Source: Actinomycetes bacterium (lineage in GTDB: Bacteria > Actinomycetota > Actinomycetes > Mycobacteriales > Mycobacteriaceae). Taken from it: a stretch of DNA of 64,000 nt. This document shows, piece by piece, positions 62,946 through 64,000 of the stretch (the stretch's first letter is position 1; the number at the start of each line of letters is the position of its first letter). A program made the translations under genes and the position numbers. The stretch lies in contig JAHZJB010000002.1 in NCBI GenBank assembly GCA_022601135.1, positions 18,389 to 82,388 of the forward strand. The letters run 5' to 3'. Under the pieces are notes generated by a model. That model did not search any database and had not been told where the DNA came from. It saw only the letters and a list, made by a program, of their open reading frames with translations.

Positions 62946-64000
<1,055 letters not shown>

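Overview
The window looks like the chromosome of a rapid-growing Mycobacterium/Mycolicibacterium. The base composition is GC-rich, GTG starts are common, and several promoters have a TANNNT -10 box 6-7 nt from the start codon (leaderless type). The gene content is mycobacterial: an MmpS/MmpL pair, DUF732 and DUF5078-type secreted proteins, a 13E12/DUF222 HNH protein, a Ddn-like deazaflavin protein, a secreted chorismate mutase, a monomeric isocitrate dehydrogenase and a PGRS-like glycine-rich protein. I see no rRNA, tRNA, CRISPR array, prophage or IS element.

Left part (1-13 kb). An acyltransferase (cut by the window edge) and a methyltransferase are divergent from a TetR regulator across a 26-bp palindrome. 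Next come an N-terminally truncated FAD monooxygenase remnant, a membrane protein, a VOC-FAD dehydrogenase pair, a secreted S1 protease, and an esterase-sterol desaturase-FAD oxidoreductase run. As I recall, parts of this resemble the Rv1814-Rv1817 neighbourhood of M. tuberculosis. A 13E12 protein and an MFS exporter follow.

Centre-left (13-30 kb). malQ, small secreted and redox proteins, a CMD-domain protein with a lipase-like hydrolase, and a secreted chorismate mutase overlapping a small acidic ORF. A diiron-like hydrolase and a ferredoxin reductase are coupled and preceded by a 12-bp inverted repeat. DUF2993 and SnoaL-like proteins follow, then a tight five-gene operon mmpS-mmpL-DUF732-DUF5078-methyltransferase.

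Centre-right (29-46 kb). Two paralogous ASKHA-like, proline-rich proteins (DUF7159-like) flank an ethanolamine-type permease. Then come monomeric isocitrate dehydrogenase, a lipoprotein, an M15-like secreted protein, a secreted phosphodiesterase divergent from a PiT phosphate transporter plus MgtE, and a large secreted GH64/thaumatin-fold protein.

Right part (46-64 kb). Glycogen phosphorylase, a membrane protein and an APP1-type phosphatase. Then a 38-residue cysteine-rich mini-metallothionein under a CsoR/RicR-like palindrome, which is the most novel-looking locus. After it lie a class A PBP with PASTA, a frameshifted TPP enzyme, an Ntn amidohydrolase, a PGRS-like metalloprotease, an SDR, a frameshifted lytic transglycosylase lipoprotein, a GyrA-tail/GNAT protein and the 5' part of htpG. 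The three frameshifts all lie in G/C homopolymers and may be sequence errors.

Three large secreted proteins (phosphodiesterase, GH64-like, metalloprotease) share a related signal peptide followed by a long acidic Ser/Thr/Asp-rich linker. This suggests a common envelope-display architecture. Starts in the feature list were moved from the ORF track where an RBS, overlap or domain boundary argued for it.
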